Source: JADLGL01 sp050184415
GTDB taxonomy: Bacteria; Pseudomonadota; Alphaproteobacteria; Rhizobiales; Kaistiaceae
Length of the DNA stretch: 64,000 bases
Reading direction: 5' to 3'
NCBI GenBank assembly: GCA_050184415.1
Contig: JBFXAJ010000015.1
Location: forward strand, 19,496 to 83,495
Positions 16,281 through 28,050 of this stretch are shown in pieces; position 1 is the first letter of the stretch; each line of letters starts with the position of its first letter. The notes under the pieces are model-generated. The model was not told where the DNA came from, did no database searches, and saw nothing but the letters and a program-made list of their open reading frames with translations. Both the position numbers and the translations under genes were made by a program.

Positions 16281-17171
16281 ATGCACGGGACCGCGCCGAG
16301 CGACCGCAGGCTCAGCTTCTCCTTCGAGTTCTTCCCGCCCCGGACCGAGGCGATGGAGGAGACGCTGTGGCGTTCGATCGAGAAGCTCGAGCCGCTGCAG
16401 CCCGACTTCGTGTCCGTCACCTATGGCGCCGGCGGCTCGACCCGCGAGCGCACCCACGCCACGATCGCGCGCATCCTCCGCGAGACGAAGCTCGAGCCGG
16501 CAGCGCACCTGACCTGCGTCGCGGCCTCGCGCGCCGATGTCGATGAGGTCATCGCGACCTACCGCGACCTCGGCGTGAAGCGGATGGTGGCGCTCCGCGG
16601 CGACCCGGTCACCGGCGTCGGCACGAAATACGAGGCGCATCCCGACGGCTATAGCGGCTCGGCCGAGCTCGTGTCGGCGATCCGGCGCATCGGCGATTTC
16701 GAAGTCGCGGTCGGGACGTACCCAGAAAAGCACCCAGAGAGCGGCTCGCTCGACGAGGACATCGAGATCCTGCGCCGCAAGGTCGACGCCGGGGCGTCCG
16801 AGGCGATCACGCATTTCTTCTACGACAACGAAATCTTCGAGGCGTTCGTGAACCGAGTCCGAAAGGCCGGGATCACCGTGCCGATCGTGCCCGGCCTGAT
16901 GCCGATCAACAGCTTCAAGCAAGTCTCCGGCTTTGCCGCGAAGGCCGGCGGCACCATCCCGCGCTTCGTCGCCGAGCGCTTCGAGCGGGTCGGTGACGAC
17001 CCCGAGGCGCAGAAGGCGGTCGCAGCCGAGCTCGCGGCGGCGCAGGTCCACGACCTCATCGGTCGCGGTTTCCGCCGCATCCATTTCTACACCCTCAACC
17101 GGGCGGAGCTGGTCTGGTCGATCTACGACAGCCTGGGCCTTGCTCCGAAGCTGACGGGAAGAGTCGCATGA
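16281..17171 (+). CDS. metF: Methylenetetrahydrofolate reductase
   Basis: 296 residues, FAD-dependent TIM barrel reducing 5,10-methylene-THF to 5-methyl-THF. Diagnostic segments are FSFEFFPPRTEAMEE, VTYGAGGSTRERT, AHLTCVAASRADV, VALRGDP, the flavin-contact stretch VAVGTYPEKHPES, and FYDNEIFEAF. Its product is the methyl donor for the methionine synthase encoded by the next two genes. The ATG at 16281 gives the standard N-terminus; an upstream ATG at 16182 would add unconserved residues and cover the repeat region. The stop overlaps the next start (ATGA). Confidence 0.95.
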   Translation: MHGTAPSDRRLSFSFEFFPPRTEAMEETLWRSIEKLEPLQPDFVSVTYGAGGSTRERTHATIARILRETKLEPAAHLTCVAASRADVDEVIATYRDLGVKRMVALRGDPVTGVGTKYEAHPDGYSGSAELVSAIRRIGDFEVAVGTYPEKHPESGSLDEDIEILRRKVDAGASEAITHFFYDNEIFEAFVNRVRKAGITVPIVPGLMPINSFKQVSGFAAKAGGTIPRFVAERFERVGDDPEAQKAVAAELAAAQVHDLIGRGFRRIHFYTLNRAELVWSIYDSLGLAPKLTGRVA

Positions 17172-18270
17172 CCAATTCGACCGCAGTCGCCGAACCTGTT
17201 GCCGCCATTCCGTTCCCCAAGAAGCGCGACGCCGGCAAGAGCATCCGCAGCTTCGCGGCGGAGCGCGTCCTCGTCCTCGACGGGGCGATGGGAACGATGA
17301 TCCAGGAATACAGGTTCGACGAGGCGGCCTTCCGCGGCGAGCGCTTCAAGGACTGGCCGCGCGAATTGCGCGGCAACAACGACCTCCTCAACATCACCCA
17401 GCCGGACACGATCCGGGCGATCCACCGCGCCTATTTCGAGGCCGGCGCCGACATCGTGGAGACCAACACCTTCTCCTCGACCAGCGTCGCGCAGGCCGAT
17501 TACGGCATGTCCGACCTCGCCTACGAGCTGAACCTTGCCGGCGCGACCCTCGCCCGCGAGGCGGCCGATGCGATCGCGACGCCCGACCGGCCGCGCTTCG
17601 TGGCGGGCGCCGTCGGCCCTACCAACAAGACGGCGTCGATGTCGCCGGATGTCGGCGACCCCGGCTACCGCGCCATCACCTTCGACGAGCTGCGGCTGTC
17701 CTATCGCGAGGCGATCTCGGGCCTCCTCGACGGCGGCGTCGACATGCTGCTGTTCGAGACGATCACCGACACGCTGAACGTGAAGGCCGGCCTGTTCGCT
17801 GCGGAAGAACTGTTCGAGGAACGCGGCATCAGGCTGCCGATCATGATCTCCGGCACCATCACCGACCTCTCGGGCCGCACGCTGTCGGGGCAGACGCCGA
17901 CGGCGATGTGGCACTCGGTGCGCCATGTCGCGCCGCTGACGGTCGGCCTCAACTGCGCGCTCGGCGCCAAGGAGATGCGGGCCTATCTCGCGGAGCTGTC
18001 GCGGGAATCGGACACACTGATCTGCGCCTATCCGAATGCCGGCCTGCCCAACGAGCTCGGCGCCTATGACGAGACGCCGGAATCGATGGCCACGCAGCTC
18101 GGCGAGTTCGCCCGCTCCGGCCTCGTCAACATCGTCGGCGGCTGCTGCGGCACGACCCCGGCGCACATCGCGGCGATCGCGGCGGCCGTGAACGGTGTCA
18201 CGCCGCGCCACGTCCCGACCAGGGACGCGCGGCTCCGGCTGTCGGGGCTCGAGCCTTTCTCGGCGGCTTC

Positions 18271-18274
<4 letters not shown>
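17168..18274 (+). CDS. metH1: Methionine synthase, homocysteine-binding subunit (split MetH N-part)
   Basis: 368 residues, equal to the first module of cobalamin-dependent methionine synthase. LDGAMGTMIQ starts the barrel, and the zinc-binding cysteines that activate homocysteine are Cys263 (GLNCALG) and Cys326-Cys327 (GGCCGTTP). The remaining modules are encoded by the next gene, which starts within the last 4 bp of this one (ATGA), so the two chains are probably made in equal amounts by coupled translation. Two-chain MetH is known in several Rhizobiales, so this is not treated as a broken gene. Confidence 0.93.
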
Positions 18275-20939
<2,665 letters not shown>

Positions 20940-20943
<4 letters not shown>

Positions 20944-22088
20944 GCGGATCGGACGAGGCGGGCGGAGCGCCCTTGCGCGAGACGCCGCTCGACGCCCTCC
21001 ACAAGGAGCTCGGCGCGCGCATGGTGCCGTTCGCCGGCTGGTCGATGCCCGTCCAGTACAGGGACGGCATCATGGCCGAGCACCGCCACACCCGCGAGGC
21101 GGCCGGGCTCTTCGACGTGTCCCATATGGGCCAGGCCGAGCTCCGCGGGCCGGACTACGCTTCGGTCGCAGGCGCGCTCGAGATGGTGACGCCGGGCGAC
21201 TTCCAGAACCTCGCGCCGGGCCGGATGCGCTACAGCCTCCTGCTCACGCCCGAAGGGACGATCGTCGACGACATCATGGTCGTCCGCCCCGCCGGCACGG
21301 ATGGCCGTCTCAACATCGTCTTCAACGCCGCGCGGGTTGCGGTCGACGAAGCCTTTGTCGGAACGCACCTGCCGGCCGGGATCAACCTGCACCTCCCCCC
21401 GTTCCGCGCGATGATCGCGCTGCAGGGACCGAAGGCGGTCGATGCGCTCGGGCGCCACGCGCCGATCGCCGACCTTCGGTTCATGGAGGTCGTGGACACC
21501 GTGTTCGACGGCAGGGTCCCGATCTCGGTCTCGCGGTCCGGCTACACCGGCGAGGACGGCTTCGAGATCTATCTCGGTGCCACCGACGCCGAGACCGTCA
21601 CGCGCGCCCTCCTCGCCGAGCCGGAGGTGAAGCCGATCGGCCTTGGCGCCCGCGACTCGCTCCGGCTCGAGGCCGGGTTGCCGCTCTACGGCCACGACAT
21701 CGACGAGACCACGACCCCGGTCGAGGCCGACCTTGCCTTCGCCATCGCCGCCCGCCGGAGAGCCGCGGCCGATTTCCCCGGCGCCGAGCGCATCCTCCGC
21801 GAGTTGCAGACCGGTACGCGCCGCAAGCGCGTCGGCCTTCGTCCCGAAGGCCGGCTTCCCGCCCGCGAGGGCGCCCAGATCAAGAACGGCGACGGCACGG
21901 CGATGGGGACGGTCACCTCCGGGGGCTTCGGCCCGACAGTCGACGGGCCCGTCGCAATGGGCTACGTCGATCCCGCCTATGCGGGCTCCGGCGCCATTGT
22001 TGCGATCGAAGTCCGCGGCAAGGCCCTGACCGCCCACGTGGCGCCCATGCCCTTTGTTCCCCACCGCTACCGCCGCCGGGCGGGATGA
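20940..22088 (+). CDS. gcvT: Aminomethyltransferase, glycine cleavage T protein
   Basis: 382 residues. The T protein releases ammonia from the aminomethyl-lipoyl arm of H protein and forms 5,10-methylene-THF. Typical segments: MVPFAGWSMPVQY, HMGQAELRGPDY, the folate-site sequence VSRSGYTGEDGFEIY, LGARDSLRLEAGLPLYGHD and the C-terminal GTVTSGGFGPTVDGPVAMGY. Its start overlaps the end of metH (ATGA), placing methylene-THF production in the same transcript as its use by MetF and MetH. Confidence 0.95.
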
Positions 22089-22107
22089 CGAAAGTCGCGA
22101 GAGGCTC

Positions 22108-22479
22108 ATGACGACCCGCTACACCAAGGACCATGAATGGATTGCCGCCGCCGGCGGCGAGGCGACCGTGGGCATCTCCAACTACGCCCAGGACCAGCTC
22201 GGCGACGTGGTGTTCGTCGAGCTGCCGGCGGTCGGCAAGGTCCTCAAGAAGGGCGACGTCGCCGCGGTGGTCGAATCCGTGAAGGCCGCGAGCGAGGTCT
22301 ACGCGCCGGTTTCGGGCGAAGTGGTCGCGGTGAACACGGCGCTCTCGGACGATCCGGCCATGGTGAACCGCAGCCCGGAGGCCGATGGCTGGTTCCTGCG
22401 ACTTCGTGTCAGCGATACCGCGGACGTCGAGGGGCTAATGGACGAGGCCTCATACAAGAACTTCGTCGAAACGATCTGA
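22108..22479 (+). CDS. gcvH: Glycine cleavage H protein
   Basis: 123 residues, the lipoyl carrier that shuttles the aminomethyl group between P, T and L proteins. The lipoylation site is Lys59 in ESVKAASEVY, in the usual hairpin. N-terminal YTKDHEWI and GISNYAQDQLGDVVFVELP are conserved. GAGAGG precedes the ATG, 20 bp after gcvT. Confidence 0.96.
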   Translation: MTTRYTKDHEWIAAAGGEATVGISNYAQDQLGDVVFVELPAVGKVLKKGDVAAVVESVKAASEVYAPVSGEVVAVNTALSDDPAMVNRSPEADGWFLRLRVSDTADVEGLMDEASYKNFVETI

Positions 22480-22490
22480 TCGGAGCGCCG

Positions 22491-22979
22491 ATGGCGCACG
22501 AGTATTTCGCCGAGATCATCTGGTCGCGGAGCGCCTCGGACTTTCCCGACGGGCGCTACAGCCGCGCCCATGTCTGGCGCTTCGATGGCGCCGAGATCCC
22601 GGCATCGGCGTCGCCGCAGGTGGTGCGGCTGCCGTTCTCGCGCGCCGATGCGGTCGACCCCGAGGAGGCCCTGGTGGCGGCGGTCTCGAGTTGCCACATG
22701 CTGAGCTTCCTCTACCTCGCGGCCAAGGCCGGCTTCGTGGTCCAGTCCTATGTCGACAATGCGGTCGGCGTGATGGGCAAGAACGCGCGCGGCCGCGAGG
22801 CGATCACCGACGTCACACTTCGTCCGGCGATCGTCTTCGCCGGCAGGGAACCGGACGCCGACCAACTCCATGCGCTGCACGAGCGCGCGCATGACGACTG
22901 CTATATCGCCAATTCCGTGACGGCGCGCATCCGCGTCGACGCTCCGGAACAGGCCCACGCGAAAGAGACCTCGCACTGA
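22491..22979 (+). CDS. OsmC-family protein
   Basis: 162 residues with the two OsmC/Ohr cysteines, Cys68 in AVSSCHMLSFLYLAAKAGF and Cys137 in HDDCYIANSV. Members reduce organic hydroperoxides with a Cys pair, usually using lipoylated proteins or thiols as reductant. It sits between gcvH and gcvPA, and its stop codon overlaps the gcvPA start by one base. Lipoyl-dependent regeneration is documented for Ohr/OsmC proteins, so a link with lipoylated GcvH is an appealing inference, not shown here. Confidence 0.86.
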   Translation: MAHEYFAEIIWSRSASDFPDGRYSRAHVWRFDGAEIPASASPQVVRLPFSRADAVDPEEALVAAVSSCHMLSFLYLAAKAGFVVQSYVDNAVGVMGKNARGREAITDVTLRPAIVFAGREPDADQLHALHERAHDDCYIANSVTARIRVDAPEQAHAKETSH

Positions 22980-24322
22980 TGCGCTTCCTCCCCCACACCG
23001 AACAGGACCGCGCCGACATGCTGGCGCGGATCGGCGTCACCAATATCGACGCCCTCTTCGCCGACGTCCCCCCCGGCAAGCTGGTCGACGCTCCGCTCGG
23101 CCTTCCGAACGCACAAGGCGAGATGGCCGTCGAGCGCCATCTCGGCCGCCTCGCCGCGCGCAATCTCGCTGCAGGGGCCTCCGCCTTCTTCGTTGGTGCG
23201 GGCGCTTACCGGCACCATGTGCCGGCCTCGGTCGACCACCTGATCCAGCGCTCGGAGTTCCTGACCTCCTACACGCCGTACCAGCCGGAGATCAGCCAGG
23301 GCACGCTGCAGACCCTGTTCGAGTTCCAGACCCAGGTTGCGCTCCTCACCGGCATGGAGGTCGCCAATGCCGGGATGTATGACGGCTCGACCGCCGCGGC
23401 CGAGGCGGTGCTGATGGCGCGCCGCGTCACCGGCCGGTCCAAGGCGGTGCTCTCCGGCGGGCTTCATCCGCAGTATCGCGACGTGATCCACACGGTGTCG
23501 GACGCCTCGTCCGGCGTCCTCGACATCTTGCCTGCAGACCCGACCGGGCGTGAGGACATCATCGGTCGCATCGGCGACGACACCGCCTGCGTCGTCGTCC
23601 AGTCGCCGTCCTTCTACGGCAACCTCATCGACCTCCAGCCGATCGCCGACGCCTGCCACGCCAGGGGCGCGCTCCTCGTTGCCGTCGTGACCGAGATCGT
23701 GGCGCTTGGCGCGATCGAGCCGCCCGGCGCCCAGGGCGCGGACATCGTCGCCGGCGAAGGCCAGTCGCTCGGCAATCCGCTGACCTATGGCGGCCCCTAT
23801 GTCGGCCTCCTCGCCACGCGCGAAAAATTCCTCCGGCAAATGCCGGGACGCCTCACCGGTGAGACCATCGATGCTGCCGAGCGCCGCGGTTTCGTGCTGA
23901 CGCTGTCGACCCGCGAGCAGCACATCCGCCGCGAGAAGGCGACCTCCAACATCTGCACCAGCTCGGGCCTCTGCGCCCTCGCCTTCTCGATCCACCTCAC
24001 GCTCCTCGGCACCGCCGGGCTGACACGACTCGCCGCGATCAACCACGCCAATGCCGTGACGCTCGCCGAAGGCCTTGGCCGTATCAGCGGCGTGAAGGTG
24101 CTCAATGACACCTTCTTCAACGAATTCACGATCCGCGTTCCCGGCAACGCCGCCACCATCGTGGAGCGCCTGACGGAGCGCGGCGTGCTGGGCGGCCTGC
24201 CGGTGAGCCGGCTCGAGCCGGGCCGGCCGGAACTGGCCGATCTCATCGTGGTCGCGGCCACCGAACTGACGACGGCGGACGACCGTGACCGGCTCGTCAT
24301 CGCCCTTGCGGAGCTTCTGTAG
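22979..24322 (+). CDS. gcvPA: Glycine dehydrogenase (decarboxylating) subunit 1
   Basis: 447 residues, the N-terminal half of P protein in organisms with a two-chain P protein. The beginning MRFLPHTEQDRADMLARIGV and the segments GAGAYRHHVPASVDHLIQRS, TPYQPEISQGTLQ and LSTREQHIRREKATSNICT are those of GcvPA. Its last base pair adjoins the gcvPB start with no gap. It binds PLP together with subunit 2 and decarboxylates glycine onto GcvH. Confidence 0.95.
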   Translation: MRFLPHTEQDRADMLARIGVTNIDALFADVPPGKLVDAPLGLPNAQGEMAVERHLGRLAARNLAAGASAFFVGAGAYRHHVPASVDHLIQRSEFLTSYTPYQPEISQGTLQTLFEFQTQVALLTGMEVANAGMYDGSTAAAEAVLMARRVTGRSKAVLSGGLHPQYRDVIHTVSDASSGVLDILPADPTGREDIIGRIGDDTACVVVQSPSFYGNLIDLQPIADACHARGALLVAVVTEIVALGAIEPPGAQGADIVAGEGQSLGNPLTYGGPYVGLLATREKFLRQMPGRLTGETIDAAERRGFVLTLSTREQHIRREKATSNICTSSGLCALAFSIHLTLLGTAGLTRLAAINHANAVTLAEGLGRISGVKVLNDTFFNEFTIRVPGNAATIVERLTERGVLGGLPVSRLEPGRPELADLIVVAATELTTADDRDRLVIALAELL

Positions 24323-25879
24323 ATGCTGACGACCGCCGAGCGCGTCCGCCCGACCTCGCCCGAGGCCGTATCCGCCGACGCCAAGCCGAGCCGCAGCGGC
24401 AACCACGGCTTCATGATCGAGGAGAAGCTGATCTTCGAGATCGGCCGCGAGGACGTCACCGGCGTCGACCTCCCGCCACCCGAGCCGGTGCAGAGCCGCC
24501 TCGGCAAGCATGCGCGGAAACTCCCGCTCGGCCTGCCCGGCCTGACCGAGCCCGAGACGCTCCGGCATTACGTGCGGCTGTCGAAGCAGAACTACGCCAT
24601 CGACATGGGCGTCTATCCGCTCGGCTCGTGCACGATGAAGCACAACGCCCGCCTCAACGAGAAGATGGCGCGGCTGCCCGGCTTCGCGGACATCCATCCG
24701 CTGCAGCCGCTCTCCACCGTCACCGGCGCGCTCGGCCTGATGGAGGAGCTGTCGCACTGGCTGGTGACGCTGACCGGTATGGAGGCGATCGCCTTGAGTC
24801 CGAAGGCCGGCGCCCATGGCGAGCTGTGCGGGATGATGGCGATCAAGGCCGCACTTCAGGCGCGCGGCGAGGACGCCCAGCGCACCACGGTGCTCGCGCC
24901 GCAGTCAGCGCATGGCACGAACCCCGCGACCGCGGCCGTGCTCGGCTACAAGATCGAGCCGATCCCGGCCCGCGCCGACGGAACGGTCGACCCCGAGGTC
25001 GTGAAGGCGAAGCTCGGCCCGCATGTCGCGGCGATCATGCTCACCAATCCCAACACCTGCGGCCTCTTCGAGCCGGACGTCATCGCGATCGCGGACGCGG
25101 TCCATGCCGCGGGCGCCTATTTCTACTGCGACGGCGCCAACCTCAACGCGATCCTCGGCAAGGTGAAGCCGGGCGATCTCGGCGTCGACGCCATGCACAT
25201 CAACCTCCACAAGACGATGTCGACCCCGCATGGCGGCGGTGGCCCCGGCTCAGGCCCGGTCGTTCTGTCCGGCGCGCTGGCGCCGTTCGCGCCGGTGCCG
25301 TTCCTCCGCCGCGAGGGCGATCGCCTGGTCCTCGTCGAGACGGCCGACGCAGCCGAAGGGGCCGAGAAGCCGCTGGGCCGCATGACGGCCTTCCACGGCC
25401 AGATGGGCATGTGGGTGCGCGCGATGGCCTACCTCCTCTCCCACGGCGAGGATGGCGTGAAGGCCGCGTCCGAGAACGCGGTACTGAACGCGAACTACCT
25501 GCGGGCAAACCTCGCCGACGTGATGACCCAGCCCTTCGGCAACAAGGTCTGCATGCACGAGGTGGTCTTCGACGACCGCTTCCTCGAGCCGCACGGCATC
25601 ACCACGCTCGATTTCGCCAAGGCGATGATCGACGAGGGCTATCACCCGATGACGATGTACTTCCCGCTCGTCGTCCACGGCGCGCTCCTGATGGAGCCGA
25701 CCGAATCTGAATCGCGGATCGAGCTCGACCGCTTCATCGCGACGATGCGCGAGCTCGTGCGGCGCGTGGTCGATGGCGAGGCCGACTACTTCAAGACCGC
25801 CCCGCATTTCGCGCCGCGCAATCGCCTCGACGAAACCCGCGCCGCGCGCCAGCCGAAGCTGCGCTGGAAGCCCGCTTAG
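24323..25879 (+). CDS. gcvPB: Glycine dehydrogenase (decarboxylating) subunit 2
   Basis: 518 residues carrying the PLP lysine, Lys297 in INLHKTMSTPHGGGGPG. Other conserved parts are NYAIDMGVYPLGSCTMKHNA, SPKAGAHGELCG, APQSAHGTNPATA and YPLVVHGALLMEPTE-like YFPLVVHGALLMEPTE. It is the last gene of the operon. The lipoamide dehydrogenase (L protein) is not in this window. Confidence 0.95.
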   Translation: MLTTAERVRPTSPEAVSADAKPSRSGNHGFMIEEKLIFEIGREDVTGVDLPPPEPVQSRLGKHARKLPLGLPGLTEPETLRHYVRLSKQNYAIDMGVYPLGSCTMKHNARLNEKMARLPGFADIHPLQPLSTVTGALGLMEELSHWLVTLTGMEAIALSPKAGAHGELCGMMAIKAALQARGEDAQRTTVLAPQSAHGTNPATAAVLGYKIEPIPARADGTVDPEVVKAKLGPHVAAIMLTNPNTCGLFEPDVIAIADAVHAAGAYFYCDGANLNAILGKVKPGDLGVDAMHINLHKTMSTPHGGGGPGSGPVVLSGALAPFAPVPFLRREGDRLVLVETADAAEGAEKPLGRMTAFHGQMGMWVRAMAYLLSHGEDGVKAASENAVLNANYLRANLADVMTQPFGNKVCMHEVVFDDRFLEPHGITTLDFAKAMIDEGYHPMTMYFPLVVHGALLMEPTESESRIELDRFIATMRELVRRVVDGEADYFKTAPHFAPRNRLDETRAARQPKLRWKPA

Positions 25880-25896
25880 TCGGAGGGCGTCGATCA

Positions 25897-25925
25897 TTCC
25901 GGGAGGCGCTGTTGCGCCTCTTGGA
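25897..25925 (+). terminator. Stem-loop at the end of the gcv operon
   Basis: GAGGCGC-tgtt-GCGCCTC, a 7-bp perfect stem with a 4-nt loop, flanked by TTCC and GGAA that can extend it, lies 18 bp after the gcvPB stop. Only two T residues follow, so efficiency is uncertain. Confidence 0.45.
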
Positions 25926-25932
25926 ACATCAG

Positions 25933-25960
25933 ATATATCTTACGATACGTCACGATATAT
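25933..25960 (+). promoter_or_regulatory. AT-rich dyad overlapping the LuxR-type gene start
   Basis: ATATATC and GATATAT form a 7-bp inverted repeat separated by 14 bp, inside which ACGATA is repeated (TTACGATA, TCACGATA). The stretch is strikingly AT-rich for this genome, and its right arm overlaps the ATG at 25959. It is likely an operator and/or promoter, and its position raises the question of whether the GTG at 26004 is the true start. Confidence 0.5.
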
Positions 25961-27149
25961 GGCCCGGTCGGGGGACGCCCTGGCGTGCGTGGACAGATCA
26001 TCAGTGCGATCGCAACCGGACCTCGACCGCCTCCTCCTGCAGCTGTTCGACGTCGCGGCATCGCCTCAATGGGGCGAGTGGCTGGAGGATGCGCGGCAGT
26101 ATTTCGGAGCGACATCGGCGGCGATCTCGCCGCTGGTTCCGGGCGGCGCACGCTGGATGTCCGGCGCAAGCGCCGGCGTCGAGGCGGGGCGAGTTGATGC
26201 CTATCGGCAGCACTTCTTCCGGGTCGACAAGTGGATGCAGCGCATCCGGAACCAGACCCCGGGCGTCCCGCACTCGCTGAGCATGCTCGTGCCCGACCAC
26301 GAGCTGATGGAAAGCGAGATCTACAACGACTTCATGCGCCCAGGAGGCCGCCGCTACGGCCTTGGCGTCACGGTCGAGTCGGGCAACGTCCGCTTCATCC
26401 TCAATTTCGGGCGGACGCTCTCCGAGGGCGACTTCGACGACACGCATTTCGCGGCGCTGTCGCGCATCGCGAAGTTTGTGCCGAAGGCGCTCAACACGCA
26501 GCGCACCCTCCACGCCGCCGAGGCCAACAACGACGCATCGCAGGCGGTGATGAACCAGTCGCCGCGCGGCGTGCTGCTGCTCGATTCGGCACACCGCGTC
26601 GTGTTCGCGAACCGCGTCGCGAACGACCTCATCAATGCGGAGCAGTTCCTCGGCATCCGGCGCGGCCAACTGGTCGCGCTCGGCGAGGGCGAGGAACGCA
26701 GGTTCCGGGACGCACTCGACGCCGCCTCGCGGGAAGTCGGTTTCCACACGATCCTCATGCTCGGCGGCGCCGGGACCGAGAACCAGGTCGCGACCTCGAT
26801 CGTCGGGATTTCGGACGGCTCGTCGCCGATCCTTGACCTTGGCGTGAGCCGCCCGACCGTCCTTGTCGACATCGTCAATCATTCCGAGCAGCCGGCGATC
26901 CCGCCCGAGCACCTGATCGCCGCGTTCGGCTTCACCATGCAGGAGGCGCGCACCGCGAGCCTCCTCGCCAGCGGGCTGAGCCTGCCCGAGGTCGCGGCGC
27001 GGCTTTCGATCAGCCGGGAAACCGTGCGCTACCACCTCAAGGGCCTCTTCGCGAAGAGCGGCGCGCACAGCCAGCGCGAGCTCGTCCAGTTCATCACGGC
27101 GCTCCTGCCGCCAATCGCGATGGTGCCGCCCTTCAGGGCCGCAAGTTAG
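25959..27149 (+). CDS. LuxR-type transcriptional regulator
   Basis: 396 residues from the ATG at 25959 (a GTG at 26004 is the alternative). The C-terminal 60 residues are a LuxR/FixJ helix-turn-helix: FTMQEARTASLLASGLSLPEVAARLSISRETVRYHLKGLFAKSG. Upstream is a PAS-like region (SPRGVLLLDSAHRVVFANRVANDLI), and the N-terminal 190 residues are an uncharacterised sensor (LLQLFDVAASPQWGEWLEDARQYFG) common to Rhizobiales LuxR proteins without an autoinducer or receiver domain. The ligand is unknown. It follows the gcv operon after a hairpin. Confidence 0.85.
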   Translation: MARSGDALACVDRSSVRSQPDLDRLLLQLFDVAASPQWGEWLEDARQYFGATSAAISPLVPGGARWMSGASAGVEAGRVDAYRQHFFRVDKWMQRIRNQTPGVPHSLSMLVPDHELMESEIYNDFMRPGGRRYGLGVTVESGNVRFILNFGRTLSEGDFDDTHFAALSRIAKFVPKALNTQRTLHAAEANNDASQAVMNQSPRGVLLLDSAHRVVFANRVANDLINAEQFLGIRRGQLVALGEGEERRFRDALDAASREVGFHTILMLGGAGTENQVATSIVGISDGSSPILDLGVSRPTVLVDIVNHSEQPAIPPEHLIAAFGFTMQEARTASLLASGLSLPEVAARLSISRETVRYHLKGLFAKSGAHSQRELVQFITALLPPIAMVPPFRAAS

Positions 27150-27266
27150 GTCACCTCCTCAATCGGGTGGGGCCGCCTCTTCCGGCGGATGGTGTACTGC
27201 GTCCGCGTCCGCGTCCGCGCCCGCGGTCCGTCGCTGTCCCTTGAAGTCCTGCGAGAATGCCCGCGG

Positions 27267-27581
27267 ATGTCGCAGCACAAGCCGCTCATCCATTCACCCG
27301 AGGTCATCGAGATCGAGGTCTCGCCGCCCCGTGCCGCGGATTGCCCCGACGCGGCGGCTTTGGAGCGCTCGGACGCGCTCCGGGAGGCCATGGCAGCGGC
27401 GACCGCTCTCCTGGCGGACTGTCCGCCAGGCGAAACCGCGCTGTTCTACGTATGCCGCGGCGCTCCGCTCTGCGGCGTGCGCGGCCAACCGCCTGGCTTC
27501 AACGCGGCCTGCCAGATGTGCGAATGCATCGCCGTGGCGGAGGACGGGACGATGTCCTTCCCACGCGCCGGGACCGCCTGA
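27267..27581 (+). CDS. Small Cys-rich protein of unknown function next to ureE
   Basis: 104 residues from the ATG at 27267. Six cysteines, four of them in CRGAPLCGVRG and ACQMCECIAV, suggest metal or disulfide binding. It belongs to no family known to me. It converges on ureE with 13 bp between the stop codons. Given its cysteines, metal handling beside the nickel-dependent urease is conceivable, but there is no direct support. An upstream ATG at 27189 would add an arginine-rich stretch encoded by a GTCCGC tandem repeat and is less likely. Confidence 0.55.
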   Translation: MSQHKPLIHSPEVIEIEVSPPRAADCPDAAALERSDALREAMAAATALLADCPPGETALFYVCRGAPLCGVRGQPPGFNAACQMCECIAVAEDGTMSFPRAGTA

Positions 27582-27594
27582 AGCGGATCTACAC

Positions 27595-28050
27595 CTAATC
27601 GTGATGATGGTGGACGGCGTGGCCGCCATAGGCGCCGCCTTCGGGATCGAAGGGGGCGGTGATCGCGGTCACCGTTCCGCCGAGACCCTCCACCATCGCT
27701 TCGATGACGTGGTCCCGCCGGATCCTCAGCCGGTCGCCGAGCACCTGGGTCGGGAGATGCCGGTTGCCGAGATGCCAGGCGATGCGGACGAAGGTGTCGC
27801 GGTCGGGCGCCGCGATCTCGGCGAGGTCCTCTGCCGCGGACTCGACCAGGACGATGGTCCCGTCCTCGAGGGCAAGGCCGTCGCCATGCCTGAGAATCAC
27901 CGGTTGCGGCAGGTCGAGGAGAATCTGAAGCCCGCCGACGGCCTGGAACAGCAGCCGGCGCCGATGGCGGCGGTCACGGTCGAGCACCACGCGGTCGACC
28001 GGCGTCGCGGACCACGCCCCCGCCGGCAGGACGGCTCGCGCGGAAATCAT
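27595..28050 (-). CDS. ureE: Urease accessory protein UreE (nickel chaperone)
   Basis: 151 residues. UreE carries nickel to the UreDFG-apoenzyme complex. The N-terminal UreE fold includes LDRDRRHRRRLLFQAVGG and DGLALEDGTIVLVESA. The metal-binding C-terminal domain has IAWHLGNRHLPTQV, which contains the interface histidine, and the chain ends in a His-rich tail (GGHAVHHHHD). The start overlaps the end of ureG by 4 bp. It is the last gene of the urea locus. Confidence 0.93.
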   Translation of the reverse strand: MISARAVLPAGAWSATPVDRVVLDRDRRHRRRLLFQAVGGLQILLDLPQPVILRHGDGLALEDGTIVLVESAAEDLAEIAAPDRDTFVRIAWHLGNRHLPTQVLGDRLRIRRDHVIEAMVEGLGGTVTAITAPFDPEGGAYGGHAVHHHHD

